A stretch of 64,000 nt of DNA from Euryodendron excelsum (taxonomy: Eukaryota > Streptophyta > Magnoliopsida > Ericales > Pentaphylacaceae). Under the pieces are notes generated by a model, which saw nothing but the letters and a program-made list of their open reading frames with translations, did no database searches and was not told the DNA's origin. Positions 11,501-23,500 of this stretch are shown piece by piece; position 1 is the first letter of the stretch; each line of letters begins with the position of its first letter. A program made the translations under genes and the position numbers. The DNA is taken from NCBI GenBank assembly GCA_033060915.1, contig CM065378.1:57965001-58029000 (forward strand). Direction: 5' to 3'.

Positions 11501-14500
11501 TCGATAGTTTGAGGAATCTTGACCAACCTACGTTAGCGGGACCTAAGGGCCCCCTAGGGTCAACACTATGGCCTCGTTTGGTTGGCGGGACTTAGTAGGA
11601 TTAGGCCGGACTGGACTAATACTCTCATATAGTTCCACGTTTGATTGCAAAAAAGCAGTTAGACTAGTAGTTCGGATCAGATTATTTATCCAACATATGT
11701 GGGACTATTTAGACTTATTTAGTCCCAGGATGGAGGTAGGACAGATAATTCTGGGATAAGGTGTGTGTGGGTAATGACCAAAATACCATTTACCTATACT
11801 TGCAAATATTATTTTATATTATGTATAACAACATAATATAATATAACATAATATTATATAATATTATATATGTGTTAATATATTATTCATGTGTATTAGC
11901 TTTATATTAATATCATAATTATATATATTAATATAGTGTGTATTAGCATTAAATTAGTAATATAATATATGTTATATGTTAATATCATATTTATTTATAT
12001 ATCTATTGTGGGTCAAAGAAATCAGGCCCAGTTCGGCTGGTCAAGCCTAATAGAAATGAAGTGAATGAAGTTGGGTTGCGGATCTGCCCAAATAGTCAAA
12101 AGAGCGGCCAAGCCCGCACTGCTGATCCGATCCCAAGCCCAACACGGCGAGCCTAATTCGTGGGAATGCTCTGACCATAATATTTAATGGTCTGACTGCA
12201 ACATTTAATGTGGAGGTGATCTGCATTTAATGCGGCAGCAGCTTGCCACGCAACGTCCACGATCACGTCTGATCAGCCGACTCTAGCATGACGGTAAAAT
12301 TGAACCTAGGTCCGATTAGTCGGAGACGAATGATGTGGTCTATGAGGTAGGTCATGATGACCCTAAAGTAGACACAAGGGCAAAACACTCCATCGATTAC
12401 ACTATAAATACAACAGCCCGAAGGAGAAAAGTATGGATAATTAATTTGAAGTATACACTATCTTTATTCATTTGATTCTCGATTAAGATTGCTAACTTAA
12501 TCGTCGGAGTATGATCGGCCTAAAGAGGGTCGACCCATTCTAACTTATTTGTCCTTTTTGCAGTGAGTTTGGGTTTATTGATATTGGTTTGAGTGATTGG
12601 CCAAGCTTTCTAAAAAATTTCACTTATAATTGGCACCGTCTGTGGGAAGGTCAAGATAACTATGAGTACTAATGCCCAAAGGGGAAAAAGGGAAAACCAC
12701 AATAAGCGAGGAAATGAGGCTTCCTCTAGCAAAATCACACTGATTCGGCATACTACCGATCTATCCCAGTAGATCGCCGCCAAGGTCGAGTGATGAGGTC
12801 GGAAATACGGATCCCTGCTGGGAGCCATCAGGAAGCACGAGATAGATTGCGGAGAGAACCAAACTACGTTAGGGAGCCAAATCTCCGCAGAAACTATCAT
12901 CGGAACTTCGCCCCTCTGCCCTCCAGTGGACGTGTCCCAAGCGACCATACACTCTGTTCTGCTGAAAGGCAGCTTCAGCGACGTGATGAAGAGATTGCCT
13001 ATCTCACCTTCCAGGTTCGGGCCATAAGGGAGGCCATCTCCGGAACAGATAGGCGCTGCAGAGAAAGGTCCTCGGATTATGAAAAGATTGCAGGGAGTCG
13101 GGACACCAGAAGCAGAGATGCTCCCCCAGCACGAATGAGAGGAAGTTATACCTCTAGCACCAAACGTTGCGTGAAAAGGCAAGCAAATCGGTAACGCAGG
13201 AGTAGCCAAACGCCATAGGACAAGGATCAGGCAGAAACTGGTCAACAGTAGAAAGACTGAGAAAAGTGGTTCAATAAAAAGCTGGAGGATAAGAAGCAGC
13301 AGTCTAAAGACCGCACTACCCAAGACATGATTAAAAAAGCCCTAGACTAGATTGCATCCACATCGTTCACGGAGGAGATTGAGCTTCGCCAACTTTCACG
13401 AAAGTTCACTTCATATGGTGGAAAGGCTGACCCAGTTAGTCATGGTCGGCATTATGAGCAGATGATGACGCTATGGAGTGGGGACTAATCCTTGATATGC
13501 CGAATTTTTTCCTCTAGCTTGGGGGATGTGGCCCTACGATGGTTCGACAGGTTGCCATTCAGGTCAGTGTCACACTGGAGGCAACTTGCCGAACTCTTTA
13601 CTGCATGGTTTATAGCCAACAACAAGCAACCTAAGGAAGTCGATTTTCTACTAATCTTACGGAAGGGCGAGGGAGAAGGACTACTGACATACACAAGGCG
13701 TTACTGGGAGGCCTACAACAAAATCGATGAATGCAGCGAGCAGCTGGTTGTAACCCAATTCAAGATCGACTTACCCAGGGAGCACTGCTTACGGCAATCT
13801 TTAATGAAGAAATCAGCCCTTACCGTACAAGAGTTGATGTCTGGAATTGAGTGATACGCCTAATTAGACGAAGATGTGCCTCAGCCGATTTTAGAGAAGG
13901 TCGACATAATTGCTGAAAGGACAAATAGAACAGATGCCAAGAAACCTAGCTGAGAAGACAACAATAACCTGTGCAGAAAGGCGAATGATGGGGTCTACAC
14001 AGTCTTTAAAGATCCCATTTACAAAATCTTGCTCCAGATAAGCGACAAGTCCTTTTTTAAATAGCCCTCGAAACTAGGAGGAGACTATGCTTACCGAGAC
14101 CAGAAGAAGTTCTGCTCATATCATCGGGAGAAGAGGCATTAGATAGAACAGTGCCAGCATCTCAAAAACCACTTGAAAGACTTAGCCAAAGCTGGTCATC
14201 TCGACTATTATATTGATCGGGTAAAGCTGAAACATGAGGTTGACCAACCATAGCAGGAAGTTGTCCCACAGAAAGAGAACGAAGCAAGACCAGTCTGAGA
14301 TCAACGTGTTGCACGGTTCGGCAGCATCAAAGGCTGTTGACCCGCACCGATATCGAGCTGAGATTCAAAAGGCTGCGTATTTGAGGGAGGTAATGCAGAT
14401 ACAACCTCAATCCAAAAAGGTTATGGTCGGCAGCAACTCTACGTCCATAACCTTTATTGATGAAGACCTCGTGGGGGTGAAGACCCCTCACAATAATGCC

Positions 14501-17500
14501 TTAGTTGTGATGTTGAAAATGGCAAACTGCGACGTGAGAAGATTGTTTATCGATCAAGAAAGTTATTCCGAAGTCATATAATAAAGGCTCTTTAAAAAAT
14601 TAGAGCTAAAAGAGTCCGATCTCTAACCATCTCTCAACCTATTGGTCGGGTTCAGCTCGGACCCAGTTTGGCCTTTAGGGAAGGTAATAATTTCTGTGAC
14701 TGCAGGGGGAATTACTTTGCAAACAGAGTTCCTAGTAGTCAATATGCCTTCTCCCTATAATGCGATCATAGGACGTATCTGGTTGCACCTCATGAAGGCT
14801 ATCCCATTATTCTACCATTAGCTGATCAAAATCCTTATCCTCGGTAAAGTCGGAGAAATAAGAAGAGAGCAAGTGGCCGTCAAACAGTGCTTTCTGACGG
14901 CATGCACAACAAAAATAAAAATTGATAAGATACAAATGATGGAGTTACACGAGGACACACATACTATCGACGATGTGGGGCAGACGCTGGAGAATAAAGC
15001 CATTGAAGAACTGAAAGAGATCCACATCGATCGGCAATGTGAGGAGTATTTCGTCATCTACACGTCCTTATCTAGAGTTGAAGAGAGCTCTCTAATTGAG
15101 CTGCTGACAAATTATCTTGAGGTGTTCGCCTGGACTCCTTACAATATGTCGGGGATCAACACTGAGGTTACCTGCCACCGGTTAAATATCGACCCAAAGT
15201 GCCGATTTGTGATCCAAAAGGGAAGGAGGGCGGCAACGCAGCATGTGGATGACGTTATTGAAGAAACCAAAAAACTCTTGGAAGCTGGAGCAATTCGGGA
15301 GGTCCATTACCTAAGCTAACTTTCGAACACCGTGGTGGTAAAGAAGAAAGACGGCAAGTGGAGAGTCTTCGTTGACTTTACCGATATAAACAAAACATGT
15401 CTTAAGAACCCTTTTCCTCTTCCCAAGATCGACCAGCTTGTAGATGTAACAGTTGGTTTCGAGAGAATGAGCTTCTTGGATACTTACCGAGGGTATCACT
15501 AGATTCCTCTTCATCTACATGATCAGGAGAAGACGGCCTTCATCACTTCAAGGGGTATCTTTTGCTACAAAGTAATGCCCCTTTGGTCTGAAGAACGCTA
15601 GGGTTATTTACCAGCGACTAGTCACCAAAATGTTCAAAGACCATATCGGCAATACTGTGGAGGTCTACATCGAAGATATAGTGGTGAAAAGTAAAGTCAA
15701 TAGCTCCCATTTGGAGGATTTAAAGGGAGTGTTTAGTATCCTGAAACAGTACAAAATGAGGCTAAACGCCTCCAAATGCGTATTCGGAGTTAGTTCAGGA
15801 AAATTTCTGGGGTTCTTGGTTGCACACCGACAGATTAGTGCGATCCAGAGTGTTCAAGCCCCAAGAAATGATAAAGAAGTACAAAAGTTGACTGGAATGG
15901 CGGCGACACTCAATAGATTGATTAGCCGATTTTCAAATAAGTGTCGACCATTCTTCCAGTTTTTCAAAAAATAGGAATAATTCAGTTAGACACCGGAATG
16001 TGATCAAACTCTTTGATAATCTAAAGAGGTATTTGATGCAGTCACCCCTACTGTCCACCTCACTCAAACATGAAGAACTCTTTCTCTATCTGGCAGTATC
16101 AGAGCACGTTGTCAGTGCTGTACTACTAAGGCAACAAGATCGGCAGCAAAAGCGAGTCTATTATGTTAGTAAAACACTTTTGGGGGTAGAAACTAGGTAC
16201 CTACCACTAGAGAAATCGGCGCTTGCTCTGGTAGCAGTATCTTGTAAACTGGTGCACTACTTTAGAGTCCATACCATCAACGTGCTCCCGGATTACCAGC
16301 TAAAATCACTCTTGAGAAGGGCCGACTTCTCTTACAGACTGGTAAAATGGGCCGCTGAATTGGGAGAGTTCGACATCAAGTTTCACCCAAGATCGACTGT
16401 AAAAGGTCAGGTATTTGCTGATTTTATTGTCGAATTCTCCGTTGAGCTGCCACCAGGTAGCGACACACCAACATCTTTTGCTCCACAACACGGTGACCTC
16501 CCCTTGGACCTTTAGGAAAATGCTGATTATTGAAAACTTTATGTCGACGAAGTATCCAATGATCAGGGGGCAGGATCGGGCATAATACTGATCACACCAG
16601 ACGGTGTAGCAATTGAACATGCTGGAGTTCACCGCCTCAAACAATGAATTTGAATACGAGGCCCTGCTTGTTGGACTGCACAGAGTTATTGAACTAAAAA
16701 TTGTCAAGATCATCATCTATTCTGACTCCCAATTAATAATTAACCAAACCACGGGAGAGTACGCCGTAAAAAATGATAGAATGATGCAGTACCTAGGAAA
16801 GGCAAATGAATTGCTGACCAAGTTCGGCAGGTACAAATTTCTCTAGATCAGCCACGACAACAATTCTTATGTTGATGCCTTGGCTATACTTGTAACAGCC
16901 CTGAAGTCAAGGTCAAAAAGAACAATTTATGTGAAGACTTTAGCCAGACCAAAGATATTTTATTAGGAGGAACGAGCTTTGACTATAGAATAGTTGGGAC
17001 TATTATGAATGGACCCAATTATCTCCTATCTTGACAAAGACGAGCTGTCGGAGGACAAGAATGAAGCCAAACGGATAGCTTTCAGATACTGGCTGTCACC
17101 AACCAAGGAATTGTATAAAAGATCCTTCACAGGTCTTTACTTGCATTGTGTCTACCCGAACAAAGTGCAGGGTGCTCGATTCGAAATTCATGAAGGGATA
17201 TGTGGAAGTCACATTGGCAGAAGATCCTTGGTCCACCGAGCTATCTCATAGGATTACTGGTGATCCTATATACAAAAAGACGCAGCTCAGTACGTGATGA
17301 GATGTGAAAAGTGTCAAAAGTTCTCTCCAATCATACACCAGCCTGCTAAAGATCTCGCAACTATAACCAGTCCTTGGCCTTTTGCCCAGTAGGGATTGGA
17401 TACAGTCGGGCCCCTGCCCCGAACTCCAGGCAATAGGAGATTTCTCATTATGGTGACAGACTACTTCACTAAGTGGATAGAAGCAGCACCCTTGTCAACC

Positions 17501-20500
17501 ATCAGAGATATTGATGCCAAAAGATTTAAATGAAAAAATATAATAATAAGATTCGGCATACCTCGTGCACTTGTCTCAGACAACGGCACCTAATTTGATG
17601 ACAACGTGTTCAGATCATTCTGTGAGGAGTTCGGAATCAGGAATTACTATTTAACATCGGCATATTCGCAGTGCAATGGGCAAGTTGAAATTTTCAACAA
17701 AATAATACTGAACAGGATCAAGAAGCGGCTGAAAAATGCTAAAGGACAATAGGTGAAGGAACTGTGCAGCGTCTTATGATCCTATAGAACTACCCTAAGG
17801 AGATCTACTGGAAAAACTTTCTTTTCTTTGGCTTACAGAGTGAAGGCGGTTATACCTTTGGAGGTCGGACTATCGATAATCAGATCGATAGTATTCAACA
17901 CGGGGCTAAACAACCAGACCATGGCTAGAGACCTTGATCTTGCAGAGAAAAACAGAGAGGCTGCCTTGGTTAGGCTCGCTGGATACCAGCATTAGTTAAG
18001 TTGGTCTTGCAACAAACAGGTTCAGTCTAGATCCTTCGTACCAGGAGACTTAGTTTTACGGAAGGTATTAGGGGCAACAAAGAACCCCGCAAATAGAAAG
18101 CTCGGCCCCAACTGGGAGGGTCCCTACAAAGTGGCGTTTCAAATTGGCACAGGGGCATACCGACTTGAATATGTCGAAAACGGAAAATAACTACCCCAAC
18201 CTTAGAACGTAAACAATTTGAGGAAGTTTTATCAATAGAAATTGACTATCGGATGATGTATCTACTCAGCAATTTTTTCTGAAGTTTCATAAAATCAATA
18301 AAATCTAAAGTCTTTCAAACAAATTTGTTCATTTGATGCCATTTCAAAAAAAAAAATAAGTGTAAAAACTTGGTCCTGTTCAAGTTGGACAGGTTGGCCA
18401 ATGAATATCACAAAAAATCAAGTATAAAAATTTGGTTCTGTCCAAGTTGGATAAGTCGACTAATGAAGGTCACAAAAAATTAAGTGTAAAAATTTGGTCC
18501 TGTTCAAGTTGGATAGGTCGACTAATGAAGGTCACAAAAAATCATGTGTAAAAATTTGATCTTGTCCAATGGACAGGTCGATCAATGAAGGTCACAAAAA
18601 ATCATGCGTAAAAATTTGGTCATGTTCAAGTTGGACAGGTTGGCCAACGAAGGTTATAAAAAATTAAGTGTGAAAGCTTGGTGTCTGCTGAATAAGGGCC
18701 AAAGAATTCTAAGGCAAAAGGCTAAAACTGAAAACAGTTAAGAATGGTCCAAAACAAGAAAGGCAAATACACAAGCACAGATCAAAACCCAAGCATAATT
18801 CTGCTCAAACACTCATGTTGGCGAGATTATAAAACTGCTAAATTAAAGGCAAAACTCAGTTCAGCAAAAAGACTTGTATTAATACGAAACAACCGATTAC
18901 ATAAACAAAAAAAAAAAAGAAAAAGGTACAAAAAACTAATTATCAGCTATCATCTCCGCCGACTTTTTGGAAGGCACGGCCAATTTATCTCCAGATGCTT
19001 CATTAGTGGCATTTGGCGGTTCAGCAACAGTTTTGGCTTGATCGGCAGCTGCCTCTTGAGCCAGTTTCTTCTTTTGTTTGGCGTTGACCTTCACCTTCTC
19101 GGGATCAACAGAGTCGTCCTCTGTCGTGTCGAAGTAGTCAGGGCACAGGTTTCACACATCAGAAGACTTCTCCATGTTGGGAATAAGAAGGGCACTGTTC
19201 TAACCCTCCCAAAAGATGGTTCGGCTTAGGTCCACTATCTCAATAGCTAGTTCCTTGGCCGCCCGATCTTTGCCTCTCTTCATTATCAACTCTTCATTTT
19301 TTTTCAGTTTGGCCACCTCAGTTTGGAGTGCTTCAATCTCGGCTTTGGCTTGGAATAGCTTCACGGACTGCACATCGTTCTTTGCTAGTAGTTCGCCGAC
19401 CTCTTTATCCCCCTTCTCAAAGTCGGCGGTAACCATCTTCATCTCCGCCGTTGCCTCCTCTGCTTTCTTCTTCATCAGCAGCCTCTCTTCACTGGCGTCG
19501 AGCTATTCCGCTTTCAGTCGGCCGTGCTGTTCAATCAACTGTTGATGGTGTTCGTTCTGGAATTGAAAGCCACTCATCACTTCCATAGCATTGAAACAAC
19601 CCTACACAATAAGAGTGCATGTTCGAATAAAGAGTCAAAATAATCAAGAAAAGAATTGAAGGGATAAGAAAGAACTAATTACCAGTAGAGAGTCATGGAA
19701 GGCGTCCATGAAAATGTTCAGATCGTTGGAGGTTCCTAACTTCACAATGTCCTTTGACAAAGCGTTGTGAAGAACGCCTAACGCTACCTTTGCCCGGTCG
19801 ATCATGGAATCGGCAATTGTCATTCACCGACCTAGAATCTCCGATATAATGGTCACCGGCTCAGCATTTTTCGGCTCTTCAAAGGCACCTTTTGAGCTGA
19901 CCTTTGCCTTCTTTGGGGCTGACGATTGGGAGGCTACCTCAGGAGCTTTCTTCTTTTGTTGCCGAGTACTCGGCTTCTTTTGTGGAAGCGCCACCTCCTC
20001 AGTCTGGGGAGTCTCCAAGTTCTAGGCAGATGGTTCGGCAGCTTTGGTATTAGCCTTCTTTATTGGTTTTCCTGCCGCAATAAACATCAATTCCTTGAGG
20101 CCCATCTCGTCATCTTTGTTGGGAGACGGGTAAACCTCTGCTTCCTTTTGCGTAACTTCACTCGGCGGTTGGGCATGGTCAAAGGCTTTGACGTCGTTGC
20201 CGAACTATATGAACTGGATCGAATTGTGAGTATCTGTTGTTTTTCGGCAACAAGATCAAATGGGGACCGAGCAGCGAATGTCACTTGACGTTCAGCGTAT
20301 ACCCTTTCAATAGCAACGCCAATCGGGATCTCCTCAAAATCCCCATTCGCACCCTGCTCGGTTAATGTGGCAAGTGTGCTTTGCGGGACCCCCGTCTTTA
20401 CGGTGAATGAGGAGTATCGAATTGGGTAGTTCAGCAAAATGTGGGGAGTTTTCGCAAGATCCCTTAACTTGCCTTCACCACGAAAATCCAATTCCTTATT

Positions 20501-23500
20501 CAAATCGTTGAAGTTGACTCCTCAAGTGACGTCTTTCAACTTCTTCTTTGTTTCTGCAAGAACGACAAAGACAATGTTAGAAGCAAAGAAAGAACAGTTC
20601 GAGAAAGTTAATTATAAGTCTGCATCTAACCTATCTCCTGAGCAAGTTTAAAGCACCGTATCGCCGATCTTTCTTCCGAAGTAAGGTCGCCAAACTCTCA
20701 GGACTCGGATACTCAAACCCTAACGTTGTCTACTCCCTTCTCGGAGGATGACAGACACTTCACTATCTCTCTATTATTATTAACAGTCCGGAGGTACACC
20801 TTCCAACCATCGCCCCCTACTCTACAAAGCATGTAACAGTAGTTGAGTTTAGCAAGTCGCAGGTTCACGCCTAGGCGCTGATTAAGCTTAAACACCCCAA
20901 AAAGTATCCTATATATGTTCGACGACAATTGGGAGGGCACTACCATATTTTAGACAATGAACTTTTGAAGAAGGGGGTGAAGGGGTAACCTAAGTTCTTC
21001 CTCAACAATGGCAATAACCGGGAAGGGCATCCCCTTCTCGGTCTTGTCTATACAAAAATCATCGGAGTCTACTAACTCCAACCCGATCTGATCGGGGATT
21101 TCATACCTAGTCTTAAAGGGGACAACTTTTTCAACCCAATCGCCGTCGGACTCTCTACCATCTTTTTCAAACGGGTCGCCATAAGGGGACAACTGTCCTA
21201 AGGAGGTTTTCACGAAAAAGCGATATGAGCGCAGAAGGGACTTACAGTGGAGGGGGTAGGTGAGGGGCACTCTTGGACAAAGGAACGAAGCAAACAAGTG
21301 ACTGTTATCAAGAAAGACACTTGCCTTCGCCACCGATCCGTTTGCGCGAAACGGTAGCAATCGCGTCGTAACAACGTAACGTCACATCTGCTGTCGATGC
21401 CCCGTCGTTTCGTCGTAGCGGCTTTTAATCCCTGACGTCCACGTGGCCGAATAACTGCCAAAACGGTAGTACACTTGAAGGAGTGTTATAATGACCTGAC
21501 GCAGCCCTTAACCCGTTGAGGAACCTGAAAAGGCGCAAGGGCTGAGGGGCAATTGTGGGTCAAAGAAATCAGGCCCAATTCGTCTGGTCAAACCCAATAA
21601 AAATGAAGTGAATGAAATAGGGTTGCAGATTAGCCTAAATAGTCAAAAGAGCGGCCAGGCCTGGATTGCCGACCCGATGCAGACTTCACTGTCTTTATTC
21701 ATTCTATTCTCGATTAAGATTGCTAACTTAATTGTTGGAGTGTGATCGGCCCAAAGAGGGTCGACCCATTCTAACTTCTCTATCCTTTTTACAGTGAGTT
21801 TAGGCTTATTGATATTGGTTTAAGTGATCGGCCAGGCTTTCTTAAAAATTCCATTTACATATATATATGTTAATATATATTTTGTACCTATTAATATATT
21901 AAGACTATTATTTTTTATTAATATAGTGTAATGACCAAAATACTATTTACCTAAACTTACATATATTATTTTATATGATGTATAACCACATAATATAATA
22001 TAATATAACATAATATTGTATAATATAATATATGTGTTAATATATTATTCATGTATATTAGCTTTATATTAATATCATAATTATAAATATATTAATATAG
22101 TGTATATTATTATTAAATTAGTAATATAACATATGTTATATGTTAATATCATATTTGTATATATATGTATATATGAATGTTATATTGATAATATATATTT
22201 ATATATTATAATTATATATATTAATATATATTTTGTACCTATTAATATATTAAGATGATATTATTTACTATTAATATAGTGTTTTTTATTATATATTAAA
22301 TCATATTTGTGAGGCATAAGGATAACTCTTGGTTTTATCCCTTGTTTGTTTCACATGAAGATCAAATGGACTATATGAGACTACAAGGGACTATTAATTC
22401 AGGGACAATGAGTCTCAGGATTCTTAGTCCGGGGACTACTTCTCTAGTCTCGCAAAACAAACGAGGCCTATGTGTCATGGGATGCCTGAGCAACACATGA
22501 CCCTGTGCGGGACAACCAGGGGCTTGTGGATTGAAGGCTAGATATTGTGGGTTCATAAAGTTACTCGTCCCTCCCTTGAAGGGACCTGCTCCTCGATCAG
22601 TCTGATAAGAGAGAGACCTCAAGGACATCAAAATGCAGACAAGTATTGATGATGGTTAACAACCTCTACAAAGTTGAACCAAACCTCCCAATTAACTCTT
22701 TGAGGAATTTGGCTCTGCAGATCTAAATTTCAAGTTGTCGGATCTGGGACAATGAGCCAGCTGCCTTTGAGCACCTAAGACTCTTCACGGTTGGCTCTCT
22801 TTCAACCCCTATATGAAGGGGTCAACCCCTCTCTCTCCAACAACCTAACGACCGACTAGACATAGCATTGTCTATTGGCTCACTGCTCTCTCTCTCTCTC
22901 TCAAGGGTTGCCACATCTCCCTCTCTTGCACCCTTGATCAGCCAGCGCAATTGAGTGATTGTCATAACTTCCCAGAGGGCATCAATCCGCTTGCTTGGCC
23001 TGACCATCCACACTATGCCGCCCAATCATTGGCATTGACTACTTTTAATACACATTATTCATTTCAAACCAGTGCAAACCTTATCCTCTAACCAAAATTT
23101 TCTTTTAATAGAAGAGACCTCAAAGAAGCATCATTTTTGTCCTCAAAGAAGCCCAAAAGGATGCTCTATGTTACTGCCTAGAGTGAGTAGAGCTAAACTA
23201 AACCCTATCATTTTTTGTTGTATGAGGTCCTGCCATGCAGAACTTGGTCTCAAAATTCCTTGTGCTGATCTGCTCTAACTAAAGAACATTTGGGGTTTCT
23301 ACAATGAAGAAATAAGACTTGTGAGTAATAGTTGTGTTTGTCTCTAATATGTTGATTTTTTTTAAAATTTTTTTTTGATAGGTAAGAGCCTGTTTTAATG
23401 GGGGGAGGGGGAGGGGTTGCTGGGGTTTGAACACCGGACCTTGAGCTTGGCTATTCAAGGCCCCAACCACTGGGGCAAGCCACCTACTCCTCTTATATGA

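Larger units (their letters stand above)
18950..21360 (-). pseudogene. Antisense gene in G1 with Transposase_28-like domain
   Basis: This gene runs against gag-pol, entering from the 3' LTR side. From 21360 down: a frame with [20 protein letters not shown] (about 20975-21035), a stop, then [20 protein letters not shown] and [19 protein letters not shown] (20713-20946). This resembles the LRLPLHPFLRE core of the 'putative gypsy type transposon' (Transposase_28) family. A predicted intron (20554-20630, GT-AG on the minus strand) leads to [20 protein letters not shown] (20087-20503). Further on is a Lys/Ala-rich stretch (19824-20018), a second predicted intron (19602-19682), a strong coiled coil (19200-19475: [29 protein letters not shown]) and an acidic/basic tail to about 18950. 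Several stops. Element G2 has the same gene. Function unknown. Confidence 0.7.
12007..21859 (+). mobile_element. Ty3/gypsy retrotransposon, Tat type, degenerate (element G1)
   Basis: It is bounded by LTRs at 12007-12628 and 21554-21859, both starting tgtgggtcaaagaaatcagg. A primer-binding site follows the 5' LTR and a purine tract (gctgaggggcaa) precedes the 3' LTR. Flanks tctat (12002-12006) and tatat (21860-21864) agree at 4 of 5. Order on the plus strand: gag, protease, RT, RNase H, a second RNase H, integrase; then a tandem repeat and an antisense gene. The second RNase H between RNase H and integrase is a mark of the Tat lineage. Every domain has stops or frameshifts, so the copy is dead. 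Confidence 0.88.
11570..22468. mobile_element. TIR-type DNA element, split by a gypsy retrotransposon
   Basis: The left end ggcctcgtttggttggcggg and the right end (cgcaaaacaaacgaggcc) are inverted repeats. Imperfect complementarity continues for about 190 bp on each side (for example ggactatttagacttattta against gactcattgtccctgaatta). Both sides are flanked by tat (11567-11569, 22469-22471). That fits a 3-bp target duplication of the PIF/Harbinger type, although TAT is not the usual TWA, so the class is open. Inside the ends is AT-rich DNA with no transposase; that AT-rich part is partly repeated (see 11770-12006 and 21860-22290). The gypsy element 12007-21859 lies inside. Confidence 0.6.

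Noticed and set aside
11060..11569. LTR-like wording left of the DNA element
   Set aside because: No TG...CA ends, no partner and no target duplication could be fixed by eye.
12610..13323. 237-codon minus-strand frame
   Set aside because: It is the antisense shadow of the G1 gag and leader; hydrophobic composition results from the opposite strand of a charged gag.
18350..18690. Regular repeats considered as a CRISPR-like array
   Set aside because: Units are directly tandem without unique spacers, lie inside a plant retrotransposon, and CRISPR does not occur in plant nuclear genomes.
19216..19545. 109-codon plus-strand Ser/Ala/Phe-rich frame
   Set aside because: Antisense of the coiled-coil part of the G1 antisense gene, whose minus-strand frame is the sensible one.
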